Of a stretch of 64,000 bases of DNA, positions 43,560-54,129 are shown piece by piece. Below the pieces are notes generated by a model. The model was not told where the DNA came from and ran no database searches. It saw nothing but the letters and a program-made list of their open reading frames with translations. The position numbers were made by a program, and so were the translations under genes. Source of the DNA: Anagrus nilaparvatae (taxonomy: Eukaryota; Arthropoda; Insecta; Hymenoptera; Mymaridae); contig JAKSXM010000247.1 of the NCBI GenBank assembly GCA_022575985.1, forward strand, positions 9,695,501 to 9,759,500, read 5' to 3'. Position 1 is the stretch's first letter; every line of letters starts with the position of its first letter.

Positions 43560-44458
43560 AATGAACTCTTGAATTCTTGTTTCATTTACGTTTTTCTCTT
43601 TCTGGCTTGGATTATATATAAAATCATCACATCTCTAGATATGATGATATTATCTGTTTCAGGAACCCATAGACGGTATCTATTTTTACCATATCCAACC
43701 ATTATGCACTCTTCTGCTCTTGGATCCAGTTTATCTTGTGGAGTAGGCAATAGTTATGCCCATGCCTTTGCTCCAAAAACTTTCAAGTTTTTTAGATCTA
43801 TTTTGCCCTGAAATATTTCAGCTGGTATTTCACCGTTCAAAGTCTTTGTTGGAGATCTGTTTCACTGGTATGCTGCACACCTTATTGCTTCACCCCAAAG
43901 GTGTTTTTGCAGCTTGGTTTCTTCTAATAATGTCCTGACTTTACTTAAAAGAGTGAAATTAACCCTATCACTTACCCCATTTTGTTGTGGAGTAAAGGGT
44001 TGTGTTTACTCTACTGCTATATTTCTTGTTTTGCAAAAATCTAGCAGCTTGTTGGAGTTGAATACTTCTCCATGATATGACCTTATTTTTACACATTACC
44101 TTGTGCGCTTAGCATTTTTTATATAATCCAATAAATTTTCTCTTGCCTGACCCTTTGTTTTAAGAAGATAAACCGTGGTGAAATGCGAGAAGTCATCGAT
44201 AATCGTTTGATAATAAACTTCTCCATTTGAGGTCGGTGTTGTTACTGGACCTCCAATGTCTGTGTGTAAAAATTCTCCTATTCTCTTTTTGACCTGGATC
44301 AAGAAACCTCTTTGAATGTAATTCTTTTGGCCTTCCCTTTGCGGCATGGACTGCATACTTTTGCTAATGTTGGTAGACCTAACCACCTTAAGATTGCATG
44401 GCCAAAGGTTATTTGATGCCACAAATTTGGCCCTTTTCCCTGTATAACTGAGTTGCAA
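43560..44458 (-). pseudogene. Copia integrase
   Basis: Pre-integrase region and core: IGEFLHTDIGGPV (first catalytic D), YYQTIIDDFSHFTTVYLLK (second D). After a frameshift comes HGEVFNSNKLLDF, then FTPQQNGVSDRVN, where family members normally have AER: the catalytic E is D here. Next AAYQ, TKTLNGEIPAE and, further on, DKLDPRAEECIMVGYGKNRY and ISRDV, the conserved C-terminal part. At least three frameshifts or stops. Confidence 0.85.
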
Positions 44459-44460
44459 AG

Positions 44461-45264
44461 TTACCTGAAAACATTCAAACTGACAATATACAGGTTTCCT
44501 TGATCTTTACAATCTAAAACAATATTTTTATTTTTGTTTTCAATGTATGACCTTTTTGCTGAAAACGCTACGGAGTTGCCCGTGGCTATCAGCTCCTTAA
44601 CTGAAAGTAGATTAAAGGTTAGTTTATCAACAATGAGTACTGATAAGTTTATATCTTTCTTTGTTTTTGGATCATACAGGCTGAGACTTCCTGATTCATA
44701 TGCAAAAATTATCTCCCCGTTTGCTACTTTTATGATCCTTTTCTGTTCTAATTTCTTAATATTTACTATACTGTGCTTTTCCTTACCAGATACTAGGTGG
44801 TCAGTAGCGCCACTATCTAAAATGAATATTTTATCGTTACCTTTATCTGATGTAAAGAGAACTGTATTATTGACTGCCACAAAAATTATGCTTTCTTCAT
44901 TACCGGCAGCTGCATTATTTATATTACTGTCTGATTTGTGAGCTTGCCGTTGAGAGCCGCAACCTCTTCCGCCACTGGCGTGTTTTCTACCACGCTGATA
45001 TCTGCCTCTCTTACTTCTTCGATATGTTGTTTCACTTCTTTCACTTCTTTCATTTCTCCCTTGTAATCTCGGACAGTGATACTTGTAATGGCGAGGGTCT
45101 CCACATTCATAACACTTATTTTCTCTTGTTGCTGAAAAAGAGCTTTCTTTTGCATTTTCTAATTTTTGCTCTTTGCTATTTTCCAGCTGTTTTAGTTCGG
45201 TATCTAGCAGACGCCCCTTTACGAAACTGAACATTAGCTTGGCATCGATGGTAAGAGAAAACAT
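44461..45264 (-). pseudogene. Copia gag C-terminus and protease
   Basis: 267 open codons. Zinc knuckle CYECGDPRHYKYHC (CX2CX4HX4C) at residues 51-64, an arginine/glycine-rich tract 70-105, then the aspartic protease active site ILDSGATDHLVSG at 148-160 and NLLSVKEL in the protease tail. This segment alone could still fold, but it is cut off from the rest of gag by a stop/frameshift near 45,270. Confidence 0.85.
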
Positions 45265-45473
45265 ACCTTGTCAGAGTCCTCTAGTTGATTTTTGTAGGGA
45301 CTCTAGTTCCCTTAGCAGCACTTCTACTTTTACAAAATGCTCTTGTAAACTTTCGCCATCTTTAAATTTCATTTTTAAGAGCTTTTTCATTACATAAATT
45401 TTCGAAAGTGCGCTCTTTCTTTTAAATACTGACTTTAGAGCCTCCATCATTTCCTTGGCCGTTATTGATTCCC

Positions 45474-45713
45474 TTAGATGTGTTTATCTGTCCCACATTG
45501 CACGATGACGCATCTGGCACTGGCGTCTTTGACCTTGAAGGCCGTTATGGCTTCGCCAGTTAACGCATCGATTTCAGCATGCGGTTTATTGATTGCTTCG
45601 ATCGATCCCATTTTTTCTATATACAATTGTATTCTAAATAACCACGCTGAGTAGTTCACAACTGTTAGCACAGGTACGCTTAATACTAAAGAAGATTCAA
45701 ATTTAGCTTCCAT
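45474..45713 (-). pseudogene. Copia gag N-terminus
   Basis: Begins MEAKFESSLVLSVPVLTVVN, then YSAWLFRIQLYIEKM, equivalent to the F.G.NY..W...M...L motif of Copia gag. Ends by frameshift at 45,474; the gag middle (45,270-45,470) is readable in another frame (EMMEALKSVFK, HFVKVEVLLRELES). The start ATG is preceded by a poly(A)-like run on the minus strand. Confidence 0.8.
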
Positions 45714-45789
45714 TTTTTTTTTTTTTTTTTAATTTTTAACTTTTGACTTTACTTGAACTACACTTTAACACTTTATAACCTAAATTCAT

Positions 45790-46936
45790 TTTTTTTATTA
45801 TTTATGGTATTTTTAATAATTTATTTGTGTGCCTGTGTGTCTATGTGTTTTGTCATGAGGCTCGAAAAAATGAAAGAAATTACATAAAACCAGTGTTAAA
45901 ATAAAGTTAAAATGTTTACTATTTTTGGGAAAAATTAAATTTTTTAAAAATTTTGTTAAAAAGTGAAATATCTGAAAAATATGATAAAATTTTAATGTCG
46001 CAATTGGTATTATTTGATTCAGTCAATTTTAGAACCATCTATATATACATATCTTAATACTATATACTATATACTATACTAGCATAGGTGATAGGGCTCC
46101 GCCCCCCCCCCCCCTGTGTTGCATTTACTTCATTTTGTGTTGCTTAAAAAAATTGTCAAGGGATCTGACCAACACTTATTCCACAAATCAATAATTCTAC
46201 ACAAAAAAGTTTTGCAGAATAATTATATACCAAAAATCGTTGTGCTGAATAGTTCAACACAAATTTTTTTTAGTCAAAGTATTTAATACACCATTTTAAA
46301 TATTAAATAACTAATTTCTTTCATACAGTAGCATAAACAAATATCACTTTACATAGTGTGTTGAATATTTCGATTAGAAAAAGTTTGTGTTGATCTTTTC
46401 TGGTCAACGATTTTTGTTGTAAAACGATTCCGCAAAACATTTTTGTATATAATTATTGATGTGTCGAATAATTTTGTGTTGATCAGATCCATTGCCAAAA
46501 AATCATGTTTCACTACAAATTTATAATTATTCAAACACATTCAAACTATTCAGAACAGCGTAGGTGAAACATTAATGAAAAATTATAGGTTCTGGTTCAG
46601 TGGTTCTTGAGTCATTAGGGTACAGCAGACAGAATTTTTAAATATATATAGTATATAGTATATAGTATTAAGATATGTATAGATATATGGTTCTAAAATT
46701 GACTGAATTAAATAATACCAATTGCGACCTTAAAATTTTATCATATTTTTCAGATATTTCACTTTTTAACAAAATTTTCAAAAAATTTAATTTTTCCCAA
46801 AAATAGTAAACATTTTAACTTTATTTTAACACCGGTTTTATGTAATTTCTTTCATTTTTTTGAGCCTCATGACGAAACACATAGACACACAGGCACACAA
46901 ATAAATTATTAAAAATACCATAAAAAATAAAAAAAA
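45790..46936. mobile_element. 1.15 kb fold-back palindrome
   Basis: Arms of about 290 bp are mirrored almost exactly: TTATGGTATTTTTAATAATT, GCCTGTGTGTCTATGTGTTT, AAATATGATAAAATTTTAAT, GCAATTGGTATTATTTGATT and ATACATATCTTAATACTATA, each with its complement in 46,640-46,936. The inner 560 bp is itself a looser palindrome (TCAACACAAA and CAATAATTATAT words inverted). It includes a C run of 14 after AGGGCTCCG. Contains the TGTGTGCCTGTGTGTCTATG word shared with other fold-backs here. Non-coding. Confidence 0.85.
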
Positions 46937-47059
46937 AAAAGAATAAAATATTTTTAACCAGCTTCAAAAATATTTTATAAAATTTTAAAGATACCTCCGT
47001 TTTGAATAAAAATTTACGAGAATACTTAAAAATTGGTGCCGAATGGAATAGTACAAACT

Positions 47060-47335
47060 TATGACAATAAAATTTGTCGATAGTCTCGAGATATTTTAAT
47101 TTTTTTCAAAATTTTTAAAAATTTTATCAGTTTTAAAAACACTAAAAATTAAATATCTCAAAAACTGAGATAGCTGAGCAGAAAATCTATAGCCTATGTC
47201 ACCCGCGTACTTTTTTTCTTAATTTTGACACCGGTTTTATTTAATTGCCTTCACTGGTTTAGTCCTGATGATAATACACACACACACACACACAGACACA
47301 CATATAAATTTCCAAATATATATAGTAGTAAGATA
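47060..47335 (+). repeat. dispersed repeat, second copy of 20,630
   Basis: Shares TAAAATTTGTCGAT, CTCGAGATATTTTAATTTTT, TAAATATCTCAAAAACT, GTCACCCGCGTACTTTTTTT and a (CA)n with the copy at 20.6 kb. Confidence 0.6.
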
Positions 47336-47412
47336 AGATAAGATAAGATAAGATAAGATAAGATAAGATAAGATAAGATAAGATATATATATATATATAT
47401 ATATATATTGTA
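47336..47412. repeat. (AAGAT)n then (AT)n microsatellite
   Basis: About ten AAGAT units (47,334-47,384) pass directly into an alternating AT run of more than 20 bases (to 47,409), followed by TTGTATAATTCTGACA. The same AT-run plus TTGTATAATTCTGACA junction is found at the right edge of the 39.4-40.7 kb palindrome. Confidence 0.9.
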
Positions 47413-47794
47413 TAATTCTGACAAACTTTACCTTATTAAATATTCTTAAGTAACAAAGAATATATAATATTCTTCACTGAGTAACGATCTTATACTAATC
47501 TTTGAGTTTTTAAAAAATTTTACAAGTTAGATTTTTTTACACGAAGGAACATAATATAAACAAAATACTATAAAGATTGTAACTCTAACGTAAATTTTTT
47601 AATATGAATCTTAATACTCATTATTAAGTACTCTGTATCTATAAATTTTCAAAATAATTTTTTTGTCGGTCTCTCAACTCTTTTATATGATTTTTAACAT
47701 ATGTTTAAATGTTCAAGTGCTTTAGGTTTAAAAATTTTTTAAATTTTTATTATTTTTGTTTTCTTATTATTTTACTATTTTTATTTAACCCCAG

Positions 47795-48261
47795 TCTATT
47801 TTTATAATATAAAATTCTTTTTTGATCTTCTTGCTCTTTTTAATTAAACGTATAATGTTCTTAAAATGATCTTTTAAAAAACATGTGTCTTTTATTCTAT
47901 TCATGGTATTATCGTTATATTCAATAAACATCATCTACGAATGTAATCGTTTTCTACAATTTTTTTCTCTGTCTAAAATGATGATTTTTTTTTAGAAAAA
48001 TCATTTTTAGTCAATTTTATGTTTATAAAACTTACTATGTTTATTTAAGGCCCTGCGACTACAATTTTTCTCAACATCCTTTTCTTGCTCTCCAATACTG
48101 ATAGCCAATTTCCGAGATGTTTGACCTACATACTTATGATCGCATGATTTACAGTTGATCTGATAGACTACACTTGAATTTTCATTTTTGTTTATTTTAT
48201 CTTTACCTAATTTTAAGAACTTTTTTAATTTACTTTTTTCCGTATTAATCGGAATATATAG
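47795..48261 (-). pseudogene. Penelope-like element GIY-YIG endonuclease, 3' half of split element
   Basis: From the insertion border, minus strand: YIPINTEKSKLKKFLKLGKD, then VVYQINCKSCDHKYVGQTSR, the GIY-YIG nuclease start with its paired Cys. It continues through KLAISIGEQEKDV and ALNKHSK, with a stop near 48,018 and a frameshifted tail (LDREKNCRKRL, NTMNRIKD, FKNIIRLIK) to about 47,795. The nuclease nicks target DNA for element integration. The other half is at 52,616-52,890. Confidence 0.8.
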
Positions 48262-48269
48262 TGATCTTC

Positions 48270-49787
48270 ACGGGTTTTCAGTTCAGCATCCAATGATGGG
48301 TTCAGTTTTACAGAGGTAACCCTACAAGATGTAATTCTTGCAGTAGCCCATTTTTCATCGCAGGCGACTGGTACTGATGGCATACCTCAGAAGATAGTTG
48401 CAAAGTCACTTCCTGTTATTGGCTCACTTTTGGTCAAACCTTTTAATACATCTCTAACAGAAGGGGCTTTCCCTACAGCTTGGAAAAAATCACTGTTAAC
48501 AGCTATTAAAAAGACTTCGGTCCCATCATTGACCCATTACAGACTGGTTTTAGACCCTACAGTAGTACAGAAACAGCCTTACTAAAATTAACAGAGGACA
48601 TTAGGTTTGTTAAAAGTAACAGATTAGTAACGGTACTACTGCAGTTTGACTTCAGCAAGGCGTTTGATTCCATAGCTCCTTCGAAGCTAATACCTAAATT
48701 AAAATCTATGGGTTTCTCAAAGAACGCCTTGCTGTGGATCAAATCCTACCTCCAAGGTAGTCAGTTACAAGTTACTACAAAAACATCCTCCTCAAATCCC
48801 CTTGGAGTTAATCTTGGTGTCCCACAGGGATCAGTATTGGGTCCGCTCTTGTTCTGCCTCTATATTAATGATGTGAAGCAATATCTGGACCCAGATATCT
48901 ATCATCTTTTATATGCGGATGACTTGCAAATTTATGTGCAAGTATGCCCTGAGAAAATAAATGAGGCATTAGGGAAGCTTTCATCAGCGGCCAATAACAT
49001 CAGCATTTGGGCTAAAAATGTTTCCCTGCGACTTAGCCCGGACAAGACTAATGCTATATATTTTGGCACTAGCCATTTCGTTGACCAACTAGACAAATTA
49101 AATCTACCTGGTGTGGTTGTAAGCGAGGGATTCACTGTACCCTTCACTAGTGAAGTTACAAGTCTGGGAGTTATTCTAGACAAAAAGATGACTTGGGAAT
49201 CGCACATCTCACTTGTGAGCAAAACAGTTAACAGAGTACTTTACACACTGTGCTTCATTAGGCAGTGCACAAACGAAGATCTTCGTATGAAGCTTATACA
49301 AGCATTAGTGGTTCCCCACTTAGATTATTGCTCTGTTGTATACCTAGACTGCTCGACAAACCTGAAAGACAGAATACAAAGATTGAGTAATACATGTTTA
49401 AGATACATTTATGGAATCGGCAGGGACATACATATTACTCCCTACAGAGACAAACTAGGATGGTTAACCACAAATAATCGTAGGTTATATTTTACATCCA
49501 TAATTATATATAAAATCCTTCGTTTGCGTCAGCCTGAATACTTAACTCACATTTTCAAAAAGTACGTTCCTAAAGAGACAGCCAGAGTTGAGTTAATAAC
49601 ACGTGAATTAGAAACCCCTGAATTTGAAAAATGGCATGGTGACTGCTTATTCCAAGTGCAAGGCACAAAAAGCTGGAATTCTCTCCCTTCATCAATACGA
49701 TTCCTCCCTTCACCTAATTCTTTTAAGGCAGGTTTATTAAAGTACTTAAAAAGTTCTAGTCATACATACAAAGACTCAGTCTTTTAA
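48270..49787 (+). pseudogene. Jockey/CR1-like reverse transcriptase
   Basis: 48,290-48,535 reads FTEVTLQDVILAVAHFSS, TGTDGIPQKI and FPTAWKKSLLTAI (RT finger motifs). A small deletion/frameshift at about 48,520 leads to LQTGFRPYSSTETALLKL and LLQFDFSKAFDSI (first catalytic D). The open frame 48,708-49,787 (359 codons) carries GVPQGSVLGPLLF at 37-49, the LLYADDLQIY box at 67-76 and the thumb/C-terminal motifs LGVILDKKMTWESHI and SWNSLPSSIRF. The first methionine is internal, not a true start. Endonuclease and ORF1 are missing. Confidence 0.85.
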
Positions 49788-49930
49788 TAACGTTTTATCA
49801 GGACTGAATGCATTAATGTTATTAGAAATTTAATATTTCCTTATTTTTTCTGTTACTATTTTCTGTTTTACTCATTGTTGCCATGATATTACTAAAATTG
49901 TTTCACTTTATTTGATATAACTATGTTATA

Positions 49931-52479
49931 CAGTGGAACTTTGATAATTCGAAGTTCAGGCGGCAAGGTGAAAACTTCGAATTATCGAAGACTTCGAATT
50001 ATCAAAAATTTTTGCCTAATGGCTAAAAACGATTAAAAAAAACAAAAAAAATTTCCCGTCACATTTTGTACAGACTGCGGACTGTTAACTTAAGCTGTTA
50101 GTATGTTTAAAAATTTTTTTTGTTTTTTTTTTTTTAATTTTTTAATTTTTTTTTTTAATTTTTTAATTTAAAAAATATTTTTATTCTGTTTTAAATTTTA
50201 TTTGCGAAAAGAAACTTGAAATTTTAGTTTGTCTCAAAGAATTATTTTTACGTTCATTTGCAAATTCTTCTAATTTATTAAGTGCCTTAAAAATATCAGG
50301 ACCAACATTCTCTTGTGATTCTGAAAAGATTCGCATGTCCTCGATTAATTTTAGAACATCAGAAACTGTGGGTATTGGTTTCTCGATAGGAGTAATATCT
50401 TCTTCTTCTTCAGCAGAATATTCATTTTCTTCTTTTAAAACTTCAGAAACAATTTCGTCATCTGTAGGTTCACCACAAATGGCTAAATTTTCATCAATAT
50501 TTACAAATTCATTCCAAAGAGCACTATGAGAATCCTCTAAAACTTCTGCTTCAACACATTCAGTCTCTTCATTTTCATTTTCTTTTTCATCTTCATTTTC
50601 ATCTGTATCCTTATTTTCATTATTACCTTGATTTTTTTTGCATGTATCCTTATCTGTATCTGCATTTTTATCTTTGTCATGCAAAAATCCAGATTTTTTA
50701 AAACAATTTGCTATTGTTTTTGACGTAACCTGATCCCATGCTGTACTGCTCATTCGTGATGCTTCTAATACATTAACCTTAATTTGGTCGTTTTTATTTT
50801 TCTTAAAATTATTTGATAAAGTATTCTTAACTAGCAATACTCTGTAAAAATGTTTAAAGTTTTTTATTATTCCTTGGTCCATTGGTTGCAACACGGAGGT
50901 CATATTCGGTGGAAAATAAACAATTTTGATGTTGCTCAACTTAGGCATACCGTCCTCTTTATGTGCAGTACAATTATCTATGAACAGCAATACTTTTCTT
51001 TTTTGGCGTAGAAATTTTTGATTTAATTTCTTAATCCAATTTGAAAACAATTCCGATGTCATCCATGCTTTTTTATTGGCTACGTATTCAACAGGTCTAG
51101 TTTTTACAGTCCTAAAACAATGAGGATTATCATATTTTCCAATCATGAACAAAGGCAACTTTTCAGTTCCATCCATGTTAGCTCCAACTAAAAGTGTAAG
51201 CCTCTCCTTACTCAATTTACCACCAAAACATTTTTCATTTTTAAATGTTAGAGTTTTATCTGGAGTGCACTTAAAAAATAACCCTGTTTCATCCACGTTA
51301 AAAATATTTTCTGGTTTATAATTTTTAATATGTTCTAACAGGGTATAATTTTTCCAATGGTTTGCATCTTCAACTTTTACACTTGCACTTTCGCCACAAA
51401 TTTTCTTACTGGTAATCATATTTCTGTCTTTAAAATTATCAAGCCAACCTGTACTAGCTTTAAAATCATTCAATTTTAATTTTGCCCCAAATTCTTCGGC
51501 TTTCACTCTAATTATAGTTCCACTTAGGGGAATTTTTTCGCTGCGAGCCTTAGTAAACCATTTCAAAACACACTTATCTAGTTCTGGATTTTTCGCACCT
51601 TTGTCTCTTTTCCTATTTTTGTCGTATTTTAAGGCTGAATCTAGAATTTTTTCTTGGTTTTTTAAATAAGTTGATAAAGTGCTTAGTGGTATCCCAAACT
51701 CTTTCGCAACTTCAGATTTTTTGCGTAATTTTTGAGTAACTTCTAAAATAGCCTTCCTTTTTTCTTCGAAAGACAGCGTTTTATACTGTACTCGAGTCAT
51801 GATCAAATTAGATAAAACAAGAAAATAAGTGAAAAAATAGTTCTTTCTACTTTGAAAATTAAAAAGAAAATGAATTAAAATTTTTTTTAAATGTTTTTAT
51901 ATAGTCTTCAAAATGATTTAAATAAATAAATTTAAAAATTTAAATTTTACCAAAGTCTTTTAAGAAGATTAAGTTAAATTTAGACTGATAAATTGGGGCT
52001 CCCATAAATTGAATACGTGCACGTGTTCGTGTTCGTGTACGTTCACTAAATAAATAAATAAATATTCAAATAATAAATTAATAAATCATATTTACTAAAA
52101 TTTTAAAAGAATAAATAGAAAAATTGTAAATGCGTTTATCGGACAATACTTTTCTTTTAAAAATTAGTATTATAAGGCCCGCCTACAAAAAGAAAAAAAA
52201 TAATCTGCTTAGTGTGCATTTATTTCTTAGTATATAATCCCTCGCTATTAAAATCCTTTGTTTCTATACTCTAATACTATTTAAAAATAAAAATTTTAGA
52301 TTATAAAAAATTTTTTTTCTCACCGAATTGCTTCAAAAATTTCGAATTATCAAAGAATTTGTTCGAATTATAAACGAAATTTTACATGCGTAAGCATACA
52401 AAATTCATGCGGCAAAGGCAAAACTTCGAATTATCAACGATTTCGAATTATCAAAGTTCGAATTATCAAAGTTCCACTG
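49931..52479 (-). mobile_element. pogo/Tigger DNA transposon, apparently complete
   Basis: Terminal inverted repeats CAGTGGAACTTTGATAATTC on both ends, with sub-terminal copies of the TTCGAATTATC(A/G)A word (at least three at each end). Exact TA target duplications at 49,929-49,930 and 52,480-52,481. Length 2,549 bp, with one intact transposase gene. CAGT-starting ends and TA duplication are hallmarks of the pogo/Tigger branch of Tc1/mariner. It interrupts the 3' UTR of a Jockey/CR1-like element. Confidence 0.95.
50181..51806 (-). CDS. pogo/Tigger-type transposase, intact
   Basis: 541 residues, no stop or frameshift. Residues 7-55: psq/CENP-B-like helix-turn-helix (SFEEKRKAIL, SEVAKEFGIPLSTLSTYLKN). 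70-140: second CENP-B-type DNA-binding domain (KWFTKARSEKIPLSG, STGWLDNFKDRN). 165-350: DDE catalytic domain with D172 (FNVDETGLF), D277 (FIDNCTAH) and D310 (LQPMDQGIIKNFK). 390-480 is acidic. The C-terminus has QTKISSFF (526-533), matching the PCNA-interacting box Q-x-x-[ILM]-x-x-F-F, known to be functional in the fly pogo transposase. All catalytic residues are retained, so it could be active. Two near-start methionines (1 and 3) are both possible starts. Confidence 0.95.
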   Translation of the reverse strand: MIMTRVQYKTLSFEEKRKAILEVTQKLRKKSEVAKEFGIPLSTLSTYLKNQEKILDSALKYDKNRKRDKGAKNPELDKCVLKWFTKARSEKIPLSGTIIRVKAEEFGAKLKLNDFKASTGWLDNFKDRNMITSKKICGESASVKVEDANHWKNYTLLEHIKNYKPENIFNVDETGLFFKCTPDKTLTFKNEKCFGGKLSKERLTLLVGANMDGTEKLPLFMIGKYDNPHCFRTVKTRPVEYVANKKAWMTSELFSNWIKKLNQKFLRQKRKVLLFIDNCTAHKEDGMPKLSNIKIVYFPPNMTSVLQPMDQGIIKNFKHFYRVLLVKNTLSNNFKKNKNDQIKVNVLEASRMSSTAWDQVTSKTIANCFKKSGFLHDKDKNADTDKDTCKKNQGNNENKDTDENEDEKENENEETECVEAEVLEDSHSALWNEFVNIDENLAICGEPTDDEIVSEVLKEENEYSAEEEEDITPIEKPIPTVSDVLKLIEDMRIFSESQENVGPDIFKALNKLEEFANERKNNSLRQTKISSFFSQIKFKTE

Positions 52480-52615
52480 TACTATGTTATTAATAAATTA
52501 TTGTATATAGTTACATTTCTATTTTTATAAACTTTATAAATATATTGTTATAATTATGTATCATATTTTGTTCTGGACAAATAAATAATATTTACATTTA
52601 CATTTAAATTTACAT

Positions 52616-52890
52616 ATTTGACCTTTCTTATATGTTTATTTAGAAAAGAAGTAGCATACTTGTGATAGGTCAAACTTATTCTTTTTATCTCATTATTAGA
52701 ATTATTAAAGTTATTTCCATTTTGATTTCTGTTCTGTCCTATGTTACTATTAGTTTTATTAAAATTATAGCAAAGTCTTTTTTTGACATATTTATTTATA
52801 AATTTCGAAGGATAATTATTCATTTTTAAGTAATTTTTTGCCAATGTGATCTTTTTTTCTTAAAATTTCTTTTCCGTCATTTATCTATCA
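52616..52890 (-). pseudogene. Penelope-like element linker, 5' half of split element
   Basis: Minus strand: VYNLIDK (about 52,890), then AKNYLKMNNYPSKFINKYVK, an Asn-rich linker and LTYHKYATSFLNKHI. It aligns with the linker at 3,679-3,966 (YPLKFINKYIKKRL, LPYHKY). It breaks off where the Jockey-like 3' tail begins, and its continuation is found at 48,261. RT is absent upstream. Confidence 0.8.
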
Positions 52891-54129
52891 AATTATACAC
52901 TATATACATAATTATATACTTACATAATACTATTATATATATATATACATAATTGGTATCAATAAAAGTTAGTTAACGTAAGAATTTTAGTTTTTTTTAA
53001 CAGCCAGCTGGTGGAAAATCCAAAAAATAATTTCTAAATGATAATTATTTTTCTTTAAATTTTTTTATGACTGACTAAAACTGAAAAAAATTTTTTTTAG
53101 AAAAATGATCCTGGTTAAGCAATTTTACCTTTTCAGACTCAATATTTTAAAAAAAAGGAGTTAAAAATGCTTGAAAATGTTAAAGTTTAAAAATTCAATA
53201 ACAAATTAACATTTCTCTTATAAATAAATGAGTTTAGAAATGATATTAATTTGATAAAATTTTTATTTTCAAGCATATTTTAATCTTTTCCATCCTTTAT
53301 CTTGGGAAATCCTAAATAATAATTTTTGGTTTGGATAGTAACATTTATTGTGGTTAGTTTTATAGTCAACCTTAAAGTTTGTGAAAAAAAACATTTATTT
53401 TTACACATTTTTTAGATTGTCTTTAGATTGTCTTTAAAACATTGCAGAAAATCTTTTGGCCTGAAAATTTAAAATTGCTAAACCAGGCTCAGTTTTAGTC
53501 TGTCATATTAAAGATTTAAAAAAAAAAAAAAAAAAATTTCCACCCGATAATGGTTTGGGAAAAACTGAAAATCTTATGGTTATTTGGAAAATGAAAATTC
53601 TTTTTGAAAAAAAACTTTTTTTAAACCTGAACACCTCATTTGACATGAATTTTTATTTCGGATTACTATGTTAATAACTTCTATTTGTTGTTTATTTTTT
53701 CAGATTAGGAAAAGTTTCTGTAAATATTATTTAAATTTTACAGCGAATTTAGTTAATAAGCAATTTCAGAATAAAAATGCAATAAGAAAAAAAGATATCT
53801 AAATTTTAAATTATTTTATTGTTCCTTTAAAATTTGTTAATTTTAGGTTAATTATTTTCAGTCAATAAGGAATCAGTAAATTTTTATTCATAACTATTTT
53901 ATTATAGTAATAATTTCGGTAGTGTAATTACTACCTTCTTCAGAATAAAATACAATAAAAAAAAAAAATTAAAATAAAAATAATAAATTTTTATAACATA
54001 TTCATAAAAATTTTTTGTCAATTTTTTACCTGCTTAGTTTCTATTAGACTGTATATTTAAAATTCTCAACATAAACAAAACATAACATAACATAGTACAT
54101 CATGTCGATATAGTATATTAAGTATCAAG
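52891..54129. other. no gene recognised
   Basis: AT-rich. Includes an A run at 53,519-53,536 and two short stretches that repeat each other loosely (TGACTGACTAAAACTGAAAA at 53,071 and, inverted, CAGTTTTAGTCTGTCATA at 53,492), so 53,070-53,510 may be another old fold-back. Confidence 0.4.

Larger units (their letters stand above)
40915..45720 (-). mobile_element. Ty1/Copia retrotransposon, dead, split by an insertion
   Basis: Minus strand in the order gag, protease, integrase, RT, RNase H, diagnostic of Copia. The reading frame is broken by several frameshifts, and an insertion of about 1.05 kb separates integrase from RT. No LTR is recognisable at either edge: a palindrome starts 70 bp upstream of gag and AT-rich DNA follows RNase H. 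Catalytic residues are lost in RT and altered in integrase. Confidence 0.85.
48262..52615 (+). mobile_element. 5'-truncated Jockey/CR1-like element, itself interrupted
   Basis: Plus-strand non-LTR element inserted in the Penelope-like element. Its RT part is 48,262-49,787. The 3' UTR is split by the Tigger element (49,931-52,479) and resumes to about 52,590, where GGACAAATAAATAATA and a (TTTACA)n-like tail mark the 3' end. The flanking words TGATCTTCA and TGACCTTTC may be a mutated target duplication. Confidence 0.7.

Noticed and set aside
44534..45397. Plus-strand open frames of 135, 68 and 74 codons opposite the Copia gag/protease
   Set aside because: Antisense shadows of the real minus-strand Copia frame, leucine/phenylalanine-rich as expected for reverse complements.
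48557..49222. Minus-strand frames opposite the Jockey-like RT
   Set aside because: Antisense shadows of an RT with clear motifs on the plus strand.
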